A DNA stretch of 64,000 nt from an uncultured Faecalibacterium sp. GTDB taxonomy: Bacteria > Bacillota > Clostridia > Oscillospirales > Ruminococcaceae. Shown one piece after another: positions 32,313-39,854 of this stretch; positions within the stretch are counted from its first letter, which is position 1; each line of letters opens with the position of its first letter. The stretch spans positions 13,208-77,207 of the forward strand of contig CAKTCK010000003.1 of the NCBI GenBank assembly GCA_934539245.1, written 5' to 3'. The translations under genes were made by a program, and so were the position numbers. A model generated the notes under the pieces. The model searched no databases, had not been told where the DNA came from, and saw nothing but the letters and a program-made list of their open reading frames with translations.

Positions 32313-33536
32313 TTACTGATAGTTAAAGTTTTGCCACTCGTCATCGTCCACGATGGCCAGATAGGTCTTGCCCCGGTTGAAGCAGATCTCGCTGCCATCG
32401 GCGGCATAGACCTTGAGCGGATGTTCCGGGGAGGCTTTCTGCCATGTGCCGCGCTGCACTGCGCCCCGGGTAAAGAAATACGCCTCGCCGCCGGACACAT
32501 AGTCCACCTGTTGTACGCCGCCGGAGTTGCCGGGGTAGTCCGCGATGCCCGCAAAGCAGACCAGCAGGTTGGTAAAGCCAAGCTGTTTGCCGGTCAGCTC
32601 GTCCACGGTGTTCTCAAAGGCACCGGCGGCGCGGCTGTACATAGACATTTTATAAAGGTGTTCCCAGCGGTTGTAGCTGAAAGAGGTCTTATAGCTGTCC
32701 GAGTGCACGATGTTGATGGTCTTAGCGGCGGCAGCGTCGGACATCTTGTTTTCTGCGCCGGTGCGGTAGTCCGCAAAGCGAAAGAAGGTGCTCTCGTAGG
32801 GATATTCCAGCCCGATGCCCGCGTTGGCAGCGGCCTGCCGGATCTCGGCACCGGAGGTGAACTCGGTGTGCTCGTACGCCACGTTGCGGCCGCGGCTGTC
32901 GCGGTGCGCCACATGGGGATGGGTGGGGGTGTTAAAGTAGCTCTTGCCGCCGATGTTCAGACCGGAGTAGTTGTATACGTTGATAAACTTGGTGCAGGGG
33001 GCGCTTTCGCCGTCGTGGTAGTACAGCGCCTGCCACGGCATGAGCAGCTGCAAAAACTGGTCGCGGCCGGAGCGCAGCGGACCCACCTCCGGGATGACAT
33101 TGGCATCATAGTACACCGCGCAGAAGCGGGTGATGCCGCCCTCCACCTTGCTCTCAATAAGCAGGTCAGCCGAGCCGATGCCGCGCTGCGGGCGGGCGTT
33201 CTGCCGCTGGGTGTTGCTGATGTTGTTCACCATCACGCCGACAATGCGTCCGTTGCTGCGGCGCGGCTCGCCGGTAAGCGGGTCGGCGTTGTAGGCGGGC
33301 AGGCTGGTGTCGGCGCTTTCCGCCGGGGCTTCAGACGCCGCCTGTGCTTCCGAGGAAGCGGCTTCGGTGCTTTCAGAGGAAGCGGGAGCACTGCCCTTCC
33401 CGAAGGTCTGTTGCAGCCAGTCGGAAAAGCCGTTGCCCACGCAGGCGCTGCCGACGGGCGCATAGCCGGACAGAGCCAGCGAGGCGGCTGCCAGCCCCGA
33501 GGCACGGAGAACGGTACGACGCGTGATCTTTTTCAT
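32313..33536 (-). CDS. DUF3048 domain protein with twin-arginine signal
   Basis: A 407-residue exported protein. The start MKKITRRTVLRASGLAAASL has a Tat motif (TRRTVLR), but where a lipobox cysteine would follow it reads LALSGYAP, so it may be released or membrane-anchored. A Ser/Glu/Ala-rich linker (about 60-95) follows, then DUF3048: PLTGEPRRSNGRIVGVMVNN, ADLLIESKVEGGITRFCAVY and VGPLRSGRDQFLQLL. The last 60 residues contain VYAADGSEICFNRGKTYLAI. ATG 33536 has AGGAGG 11 bases upstream. Transcribed first of the tandem pair. Confidence 0.83.
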   Translation of the reverse strand: MKKITRRTVLRASGLAAASLALSGYAPVGSACVGNGFSDWLQQTFGKGSAPASSESTEAASSEAQAASEAPAESADTSLPAYNADPLTGEPRRSNGRIVGVMVNNISNTQRQNARPQRGIGSADLLIESKVEGGITRFCAVYYDANVIPEVGPLRSGRDQFLQLLMPWQALYYHDGESAPCTKFINVYNYSGLNIGGKSYFNTPTHPHVAHRDSRGRNVAYEHTEFTSGAEIRQAAANAGIGLEYPYESTFFRFADYRTGAENKMSDAAAAKTINIVHSDSYKTSFSYNRWEHLYKMSMYSRAAGAFENTVDELTGKQLGFTNLLVCFAGIADYPGNSGGVQQVDYVSGGEAYFFTRGAVQRGTWQKASPEHPLKVYAADGSEICFNRGKTYLAIVDDDEWQNFNYQ

Positions 33537-33642
33537 GCAAAAAACCTCCTGCTCAAGAAAGTTCTGCGCAGCCCCGGCGCTGTCGGAACGGTTGCGCACG
33601 GTGGATGAAAACGAACGGCCTTTCGGCATTGCTTTGATTGTA

Positions 33643-33671
33643 ATTGTAGCGGTTCTTGCAGCGTTTGTAAA
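33643..33671 (-). promoter_or_regulatory. promoter of the DUF3048 pair
   Basis: On the minus strand TTTACA, 17 bp, TACAAT, about 110 bp upstream of the start. Confidence 0.65.
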
Positions 33672-33923
33672 GTGAAAATTAGCGGCAAAGCGGGGGTGAA
33701 CGCCTTCCGGTAAAACCGGATACACTGCATTTGAACCGGGAAATTTACCGTTACGTCAAGGACTTTCCGGCAGCATTCTTTTTTACATTTTTGGAAAAGA
33801 AAAAATAATACATTATAAATGATTAAATCAGAGAGTTTTATTGAAAAATTTGTGAAAGTTGATGGAAAAAGTAGGGTAAAAATAACAATGATTCACAAAA
33901 AACGGAAATATTTGCCTTTTCCC

Positions 33924-33953
33924 TTGACAATAAAATGCAGAGAAGGGTATAAT
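33924..33953 (+). promoter_or_regulatory. strong promoter of exported-protein gene E
   Basis: TTGACA (33924-33929), 18 bp, TATAAT (33948-33953): both hexamers are perfect. The preceding 150 bases are unusually AT-rich for the window. Confidence 0.8.
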
Positions 33954-34021
33954 AAGGCAAAGGTATCAGATACCTTGAAACCAAAAAACTCAACTCAATG
34001 TACATGAGGAGGCTAACTACA

Positions 34022-34570
34022 ATGATTTCTCGTCGCGACTTTCTGAAGAGCGCTGGCGTTGCTGCGCTGGCTGTTGCTACCACTGGTGTTCTGGCAGGCT
34101 GCTCTGTCCCCACCAACCCCGATGCTCCGGCTCCCTCTGAGCCCGAGACCCCCGCTGTGAGCAACACCGTCACTCTGGAGGAGGGTGTTACCCTGACCAT
34201 CACCGGCACTGTCCGTGATAAGGTTCTGCCCAACGGCACCCTGCAGTATCTGGCTGTCAAGTTCAAGGTGAACAACGAGACCAAGCACAACGTCACCATC
34301 TCTGAGAACAACTTCAAGACCAATGTCAACGGCAAGTGGGAGTTCCCCATTGCTGGTGACAAGCTGAGCGACAGCCAGCTGAACTTCCTGGAGACGAAGG
34401 TTGATGCTCCTTACATCGACTACTATGAGCAGGCATTCGGCAATCCGTTCGGCGCTGCTGGCACCGATCTGGAGGCAGCTGTCTGCTACATGACTCGTAC
34501 CACCGAGTCCAAGATGGATCTGATCGTCACCTACGGCGCAAAGGTCTTCAAGTTCAACCTGAGCATCTAA
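34022..34570 (+). CDS. twin-arginine-signal lipoprotein (E), probably abundant
   Basis: A 182-residue lipoprotein beginning MISRRDFLKSAGVAALAVAT with lipobox VLAGC. After a short Pro/Ser/Glu linker comes one beta-rich domain, with TLTITGTVRDKVLPNGTLQY and FKVNNETKHNVTISENNFKT, similar in layout to DUF4352-type extracellular domains. ATG 34022 has AGGAGG (34007-34012) nine bases upstream; an ATG at 33998 lies upstream of that site. Perfect promoter hexamers and biased codons suggest high expression. No binding partner can be named. Confidence 0.78.
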   Translation: MISRRDFLKSAGVAALAVATTGVLAGCSVPTNPDAPAPSEPETPAVSNTVTLEEGVTLTITGTVRDKVLPNGTLQYLAVKFKVNNETKHNVTISENNFKTNVNGKWEFPIAGDKLSDSQLNFLETKVDAPYIDYYEQAFGNPFGAAGTDLEAAVCYMTRTTESKMDLIVTYGAKVFKFNLSI

Positions 34571-34589
34571 TCATGTGCCCTAACTGATG

Positions 34590-34705
34590 CTGGATGAGGG
34601 TAAGCGTATTAGAAATAATACACGGCACGTTGCATCCTTTTAAGGATGCGTGTCCGGCATCCGCACATTGCCCTCGCTGACAAGGCGCGAGGCAAACAAT
34701 AACCT
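34590..34705 (+). other. structured 3' region with alternative pairings
   Basis: GGATGC (34644-34649) can pair with GCATCC on its left (34632-34637) or with GCATCC on its right (34657-34662), but not both. A further stem, TTGCCCTCGC (34668-34677) with GCGCGAGGCAA (34685-34695), follows. No coding sequence is visible between the lipoprotein stop and the terminator. Confidence 0.45.
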
Positions 34706-34710
34706 TGTAT

Positions 34711-34746
34711 AAAAGCCGCTGTGCAGAAATGCACAGCGGCTTTTTT
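34711..34746 (+). terminator. terminator of exported-protein gene E
   Basis: AAAAGCCGCTGTGC pairs with GCACAGCGGCTTTT, followed by further T. Confidence 0.88.
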
Positions 34747-34759
34747 GCTGGGGGACTGA

Positions 34760-34892
34760 ACTCCCTCAGTCAAAACCTGACGGTTTTGCCAGCTCCCTCT
34801 GAGAGGGAGCCTTTGGCAGTAAGGGGAAGTTTGCGGTTTTGCCAAAGGCCCCATCCCAGAGGGGGCTGTCGCCGTAGGCGACTGGGGGAGTT
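34760..34892. repeat. intergenic hairpin-repeat array (two main hairpins)
   Basis: Starts CTCCCTCAGTC with the small stem CAAAACCtgacGGTTTTG, contains a GCTCCCTC/GAGGGAGC hairpin and a TTTGGC/GCCAAA long-range pair, and ends with GTCGCCgtaGGCGAC followed by CTGGGGGAG. Confidence 0.75.
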
Positions 34893-34927
34893 TTAGCGTG
34901 CTCGCCCTCTCCGTCCCCTCCCGTGAA

Positions 34928-34969
34928 AAAGGGTTCCAGAAACGCCCGCGAGCGTTTCTGGAACCCTTT
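34928..34969 (-). terminator. terminator of the aromatic operon's last gene
   Basis: AAAGGGTTCCAGAAACGC pairs with GCGTTTCTGGAACCCTTT, then TTTTTCACGG on the minus strand. The CAGAAACGC core and the GTGAAAAAG flank match the ptsI terminator, with compensated changes in the outer stem. Confidence 0.8.
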
Positions 34970-34973
34970 CTAT

Positions 34974-35930
34974 TTATTCATGCTGCTTCGTCAAGCTCTG
35001 CACCATTTCGTGCAGCTGGGCGCGGACGGCGGCGGGGGCGGTGACCTCTACCTTGCCGCCAAAGCCGCACACCCAGCCGAAAAACTGCTGGCTGACGCAG
35101 ATGGGCACATCAAAGTGGAAGTGTTCTGCGTCCTCCGGGCAGAACACCGGCTCGCGGCCAAAGCGCTCCCGCATGACCGGCTCAAGGTCGGCAGCGCACC
35201 GCAGGGTGACCCGGTACTCGGTGCCGCCGAACATATTGAAGTGCTTGCGCAGGTAGGCGGGCAGATCGAAGGTGCGGAAGAACTCTTTGCCCCGGCGCGG
35301 CTCGTCCAGCACCAGCACCCCGGCCATCCGGTCCACCCGGTAGTGGCGCATAGGGGGCGCTTTTTCGTCCTGATAGGCAATGAGGTAATAGCAGCCGTTG
35401 TCCCATGCCAGCTGCCACGGGCTTACGGTGCGCACGGTGCTGCTGCCCTTGTAGCGGAACTGCACCAGACACCCCCGGTTAATGGCGGTGTGCAGCGCAT
35501 CGATGCTGTACAAAAGGGTCTGGCTGTCGGTCTTGGGACGTCCGTCCACATACACCTGACGCTGCAGCTGGGTGCCCTCGTAGTCGGAGCAGAGGGCTTC
35601 CAGCTTGTGGATGAGACGCTTGCTGGTGCGCGCCGAGATGACGCTGCTGGACTGTACTGCGTCCACCAGCAGCTTCAGCTCCGAAAGCTCGAATGCACGG
35701 CTTGCCATCCAGTACCCGCCGCCGCGCCCGCGCTGCAGCTGGATGTCGTAGCCCAGACTGCGCAGGGTGTCGATATCGCTGTAAATGCTCTTGCGCTCGG
35801 CAAGAATGCCCTGATTTTCCAGCAGCTGCACCAGCTGGGGCACGTTCAGGCGGTGGTTCTCGTCGGTGCGCTGCTCAAGGATGCGCAGCAGTGTTACCAG
35901 CTTGGATTTCTGTCCTTCCTGCTTGGGCAT
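34974..35930 (-). CDS. WYL domain transcriptional regulator
   Basis: A 318-residue regulator with an N-terminal winged helix (about 8-75: LNVPQLVQLLENQGILAERK and SIYSDIDTLRSLGYDIQ) and a WYL domain (about 140-215) with VQFRYKGSS and LAWDNGCYYLIAYQDEK, where the tyrosine-leucine pair lies on the ligand-facing strand. A C-terminal extension (WCX-like) completes the protein. WYL domains bind small ligands or nucleic acid. It lies 22 bases downstream of tyrA on the same strand, with GGAGGT before its ATG, so it is part of the aromatic transcript. Its target is unknown. Confidence 0.88.
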   Translation of the reverse strand: MPKQEGQKSKLVTLLRILEQRTDENHRLNVPQLVQLLENQGILAERKSIYSDIDTLRSLGYDIQLQRGRGGGYWMASRAFELSELKLLVDAVQSSSVISARTSKRLIHKLEALCSDYEGTQLQRQVYVDGRPKTDSQTLLYSIDALHTAINRGCLVQFRYKGSSTVRTVSPWQLAWDNGCYYLIAYQDEKAPPMRHYRVDRMAGVLVLDEPRRGKEFFRTFDLPAYLRKHFNMFGGTEYRVTLRCAADLEPVMRERFGREPVFCPEDAEHFHFDVPICVSQQFFGWVCGFGGKVEVTAPAAVRAQLHEMVQSLTKQHE

Positions 35931-35952
35931 GGGGCAATACCTCCATCACGGT

Positions 35953-36816
35953 TTATTCCGGCAGCTTTTTGTCAAAGGCGGCGCGGCGCTGGGTGGAAAG
36001 GCGGAACATCTCTTCCAGCTTGTCCCGGTCGTCCGCCACAAGGGCGGCGCGCATTTCCTGCAAAGCAGAATCGAACTGGTCGATCTCGCTGATCAGGTTC
36101 TGCTTGTTCCACAAAAACAGCTCTGCCCACATTTTATCGTTGATGCGTGCAATGCGGGTCAGATCCCGGAAGGAGTCGCCGGTGTACTCGCACAGCGAGG
36201 TGTTGTCGTTGGCGCACATCAGGCTTACGGCGATGGCGTGGCACAGCTGGCTGACGTAGCCGATCATCCGGTCGTGCTCCTGCACCGTCAGGGTGCAGAT
36301 GTGCTTGAAGCCCAGCACCTCGGCCAGCTCCTTTGCCCACTGGATGCCCGCCGGGGTGTTCTTCTCGGTGGGGGTGATGATGAAGTTTGCCGGGGCAAAA
36401 TTCACCTCGGCGGCATGCTCCACGCTGGAAGTCTCGCGGCCGGCCATGGGGTGGCTGGCGATGAACTCCACCCCCGCCGGGCACAGCGCCTGCACCGGCT
36501 CCACAAGGCCGGTTTTGACGCCGGAAACATCCGTAAAGATGCACCCGGGCTTGAGCAGATGACCGTAGGTACGGAACCAGTCCAGCAGCGCGGTGGGGTA
36601 CAGACCAAAAATGATATGGTCGGCCTGCCGGACAAGGTCCTCAAAATCATGGGTCTTGCCGCCGGCGATATAGCCGTGCTCCAGCGCGTACTGCAAGTGT
36701 CCCTCGCTGCGGTTGATGCCGTCCACATGGAAGCCGGCGCGGGTCAGCTCCAGCGCGTACTTGCCGCCCAGCAGACCCAGACCCACTACGAGATAACGTT
36801 TTGTTTTATCAAGCAT
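35953..36816 (-). CDS. tyrA: prephenate dehydrogenase
   Basis: A 287-residue NAD-dependent enzyme on the tyrosine branch, converting prephenate to hydroxyphenylpyruvate. The nucleotide loop is LVVGLGLLGGKYALEL, and the signature FIASHPMAGRETS has the catalytic histidine. QLCHAIAVSLM lies in the C-terminal helical domain. There is no ACT domain, so feedback control may act elsewhere. The start overlaps the aroA stop by eight bases, giving translational coupling. Confidence 0.92.
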   Translation of the reverse strand: MLDKTKRYLVVGLGLLGGKYALELTRAGFHVDGINRSEGHLQYALEHGYIAGGKTHDFEDLVRQADHIIFGLYPTALLDWFRTYGHLLKPGCIFTDVSGVKTGLVEPVQALCPAGVEFIASHPMAGRETSSVEHAAEVNFAPANFIITPTEKNTPAGIQWAKELAEVLGFKHICTLTVQEHDRMIGYVSQLCHAIAVSLMCANDNTSLCEYTGDSFRDLTRIARINDKMWAELFLWNKQNLISEIDQFDSALQEMRAALVADDRDKLEEMFRLSTQRRAAFDKKLPE

Positions 36817-38083
36817 CTTCTACCTCCACGCCAAGCGGCGCTGCATCTGCAAAAAAGCCGGGCCAGCTCTTCTGGATGGCTTCGGCATCGTCCACGGTCA
36901 GGGGCAGCCCGGCGGCTGCGGCCAGCACCGCAAGGCTCATGACTACCCGGTGGTCGTTGTGGCCGTGCAGGAGGGCGGCAGGGGCGTGCAGACGCCCGGC
37001 ACAGCCGTGCACCGTGATGGTGCCGCCGTTGCTTTCCAGCACGCCGCCGCAGGCGCGCAGCTCGGCTTCCATGGCTGCGATGCGGTCGCTCTCTTTCAGC
37101 CGCAGCCGCTCCGCGTTGCGGATGACGGTGGTGCCCTCGCACAGCAGACCCAGCACCATCAGCACGGGGCCAAGGTCGGGGCAGTCCGCAAGGTCGATGT
37201 CCACCCCATGCAGGGGCGCTTTTGCAAAGGTGACGCTGTCGCCTTCGCGGGTAAACACCGCGCCGCACCGGCGCAGGATATCCAGAATAGCGGCATCGCC
37301 CTGCAAAGTGTCCGGTGCAAGGCCGGTGATGGTCACCCCGCCGCACACTGCGCCCAGCACCGCCGGAAATGCAGCCTGACTGTAATCGCCCTCCACGTTG
37401 TAGTCGCAGGGGCGGTACTGCTGCCCGCCCGGCAGCAGCAGGGTGGTTTCGTCCAGCCAGCGGCTGTGCACCCCAAAAGCGGCCTGCACGGCGCGGGTCA
37501 TGTCGATGTAGCTGCGGCTCTCCACGGGGGGAATAAGGTGCAGCTGGCTGTCCCCGGGCAGCAGCGGCAGCGCGAACAGCAGCCCGCTGATGAACTGGCT
37601 GGACACGTTGCCCGCCAGCCGGTAGTCCCCGGGGGTCAGTGCGCCTTCCACGGTCAGTCCGGCAGGAGATTGCTCAAACCGTAGATTCTGCTCACGATAT
37701 AACGTTTCGTATACGGATTGCGGGCGCTCCATCAGCCGCCCGCGCCCGGTAAAGGTGACCGGCTGGCCGGTCAGGCTGGCGATGGGGATCAAAAACCGCA
37801 GGGTGCTGCCGCTTTCGCAGCAGTCCACCGGGGCGGTCAGGGGCAGAAAATGCCCAAGCCCCTGCACAGTAGCATCGTCCGCGCCGGTGTCCACGGCGGC
37901 GCACAGCTGCGCGGCAGCGGACAGGGTGGCAGAGATATCCTTGCTGAATTCCAGATGGGTGATGTGGGAGCGCCCCACAGCCAGCGCGGCGCACAGCACG
38001 GCGCGGTGCGCCATGCTTTTGCTGGGCGGCGCGGCGATCACGCCCCCGATGCCGCCGGGGGCAGGTCTGATGGTTACTAGCAT
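36809..38083 (-). CDS. aroA: 3-phosphoshikimate 1-carboxyvinyltransferase (EPSP synthase)
   Basis: A 424-residue enzyme that adds enolpyruvate to shikimate 3-phosphate. Substrate-site motifs are visible: PPSKSMAHRAVLCAAL with the lysine and serines, the glycine segment around SGSTLRFL, NAERLRLKESDRIAAM, and GHNDHRVVMSLAV near the C-terminus. Length is normal. It lies between aroF and tyrA on the minus strand with a 62-base gap to aroF. Confidence 0.94.
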   Translation of the reverse strand: MLVTIRPAPGGIGGVIAAPPSKSMAHRAVLCAALAVGRSHITHLEFSKDISATLSAAAQLCAAVDTGADDATVQGLGHFLPLTAPVDCCESGSTLRFLIPIASLTGQPVTFTGRGRLMERPQSVYETLYREQNLRFEQSPAGLTVEGALTPGDYRLAGNVSSQFISGLLFALPLLPGDSQLHLIPPVESRSYIDMTRAVQAAFGVHSRWLDETTLLLPGGQQYRPCDYNVEGDYSQAAFPAVLGAVCGGVTITGLAPDTLQGDAAILDILRRCGAVFTREGDSVTFAKAPLHGVDIDLADCPDLGPVLMVLGLLCEGTTVIRNAERLRLKESDRIAAMEAELRACGGVLESNGGTITVHGCAGRLHAPAALLHGHNDHRVVMSLAVLAAAAGLPLTVDDAEAIQKSWPGFFADAAPLGVEVEDA

Positions 38084-38145
38084 AGCGGTGGTATCCTTTT
38101 ATAATTTCCCCCGGCAGCGCTTCAGCGCCTGAGGGGGTAAACGGT

Positions 38146-39162
38146 TTACATATCCCGGCCGATGGCCCAAGCCACCTGACGGCACTTGGCCATGGCCTGT
38201 GCAAAGGCGTCCGGGGTCAGGCACTGTGCGCCATCGCTCCATGCGTGCTGGGGGTCGTAGTGCACCTCTACCTCCAGACCGTCCGCACCGGCGGCCACAG
38301 CGGCGATCATCATGGGTTCCACCAGATTGGACTTGCCGGTGGCGTGGCTGGGGTCCACCACGATGGGCAGATGGGTCTTTTCGTGGATGATGGGCACTGC
38401 GGAAAGATCCAGCGTGTTGCGGGTGTATTTTTCAAAGGTGCGGATGCCGCGCTCGCAGAAGATGACCTGCTCGTTGCCGCCGGCCATGATGTACTCGGCG
38501 CTCATGATCCACTCCTCGATGGTGTTGCACAGGCCGCGCTTGAGCAGCACCGGCTTGTGCATCTTGCCCACGGCCTTGAGCAGCTGGAAGTTCTGCATAT
38601 TGCGTGCGCCGATCTGCACCACGTCCACATACTCCTCAAACTCCGGGATGCGGTCCTCGCTCATCAGCTCGGAGACGATGGGCAGGCCGGTGGCTTCGCG
38701 TGCCTTTACCATGTCTAAGATGCCCTCGGTCTCCAGACCCTGAAAGGCGTAGGGAGAGGTGCGGGGCTTGTAGGCACCGCCGCGGAACAGCGCTGCGCCG
38801 CCCGCCTTGACCCCCTGCGCGATGCGCAGTGCCTGCTCGGCGTTCTCGATGCTGCAGGGACCCGCCATTACGGCGATCTTTTCCTTGCTGCCGATCTTCA
38901 CGCCGCCGCAGTCGATGACCGAGTCGGCGGGGTGGAACAGGCGGTTTGCGCGCTTATAGGGCGCGGACACACGGGTAACGTTGTCGATCCACGGGTTTGC
39001 CAGCACGTCCCGCTCGTCGATCTTGGTGGTATCGCCCACCAGACCGAACACGTTGTAGTCCTTGCCGGTGATCAGGGTCACGTCCAGACCCTGCTTTTCG
39101 AATTTATCAACGATCTTTTCCAGCTCCTCTTTTGGAGTGCCTTTTTTGGTGGAGATGATCAT
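38146..39162 (-). CDS. aroF: 3-deoxy-7-phosphoheptulonate synthase with N-terminal regulatory domain
   Basis: A 338-residue DAHP synthase of the AroF-like (class I beta) type, the first step of the shikimate route. The N-terminal 75 residues form a ferredoxin-like regulatory domain, as in the Thermotoga enzyme, which is the site of aromatic feedback there. The catalytic part has VMAGPCSIEN, FRGGAYKPRTSPYAFQG, LLKRGLCNTIEEW and DPSHATGK, the last with metal-site residues. The gene follows the DUF559 gene by 23 bases and leads aroA, tyrA and the WYL regulator. Confidence 0.95.
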   Translation of the reverse strand: MIISTKKGTPKEELEKIVDKFEKQGLDVTLITGKDYNVFGLVGDTTKIDERDVLANPWIDNVTRVSAPYKRANRLFHPADSVIDCGGVKIGSKEKIAVMAGPCSIENAEQALRIAQGVKAGGAALFRGGAYKPRTSPYAFQGLETEGILDMVKAREATGLPIVSELMSEDRIPEFEEYVDVVQIGARNMQNFQLLKAVGKMHKPVLLKRGLCNTIEEWIMSAEYIMAGGNEQVIFCERGIRTFEKYTRNTLDLSAVPIIHEKTHLPIVVDPSHATGKSNLVEPMMIAAVAAGADGLEVEVHYDPQHAWSDGAQCLTPDAFAQAMAKCRQVAWAIGRDM

Positions 39163-39185
39163 GGGAGGTTGTTCCTTTCCTGTTT

Positions 39186-39557
39186 TTAAGATTGAAGTCT
39201 GCTTTGAATGGTATTGTCTATCTGTGCACAGACGGCATTAAAATGGTTGTCCACATCGTTATTTGCAAAACGGAGAACCAGTAACCCATACTGTTCAAGA
39301 ACCGCACTTCGTTCTGCATCGTAAGCCTTGCCCTGCTCGGTATAGTGTTGGGAACCGTCCAGTTCGATCACAAGCCGTGCCTGTGCACAGTAAAAGTCAA
39401 CGACAAAGGATTCAATGATCCGTTGCTTGTAGATTTTTACAGGATAATCACGCAGAAACAGATACCAAAGCTTTCGCTCTTGCGCAGTAGATGTGCGGCG
39501 CAGAGTGCGTGCAGTGCCAAGCATTTTATAATTTTTGTTGACTGTGGCGTGTTTCAT
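39186..39557 (-). CDS. DUF559 family protein (Vsr-like endonuclease fold)
   Basis: A 123-residue protein with the PD-(D/E)XK-like pattern of DUF559: ARTLRRTSTAQERKLWYLF at the front, then VVDFYCAQARLVIELDGSQH with the candidate catalytic Asp, Glu and Asp, and RLVIELDGSQHY. It resembles very-short-patch-repair nucleases, though DUF559 proteins are of unknown role. Base composition is lower in GC than the aro genes around it. A repeat array lies immediately upstream, so this gene and the array look like an insertion that divides the aromatic operon. Confidence 0.85.
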   Translation of the reverse strand: MKHATVNKNYKMLGTARTLRRTSTAQERKLWYLFLRDYPVKIYKQRIIESFVVDFYCAQARLVIELDGSQHYTEQGKAYDAERSAVLEQYGLLVLRFANNDVDNHFNAVCAQIDNTIQSRLQS

Positions 39558-39583
39558 GAACGACTTCCTTTGTGGTAACGGGC

Positions 39584-39848
39584 ACGCCCTCTCAGGCGCT
39601 CCCGCGCCAGCTCTCCCAAAGGGAGAGCCAAGGTCTAAGGCTCGTTGCTAAAGCATTAGGAGCAATGAGAAAGTTTCCGGCAGTGCTCTTGGCTCTCCCT
39701 TTGGGAGAGCTGTCACCGCAGGTGACTGAGAGGGCGCACGCCGTTGGCTTCGTTGCTGAAGTTTTAGGAGCAATGAGAAAGCTTCTGGTAGTGCTCTTGC
39801 TTCTCCCTTTGGGAGAGGTGGCATCGCGCAGCGATGACTGAGAGGGTT
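39584..39848. repeat. intergenic hairpin-repeat array (three hairpins)
   Basis: Starts CCCTCTCAGGCGC and ends CTGAGAGGG. Main hairpins GCTCTCCC/GGGAGAGC and CTTCTCCC/GGGAGAGG are separated by spacers with GAGAAAGTTTCCGG and GAGAAAGCTTCTGG. Small stems vary: GGCGCtcccGCGCC, GTCACCgcaGGTGAC and CATCGCgcaGCGATG. No gene is visible. Confidence 0.8.
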
Positions 39849-39854
39849 CGTCTT

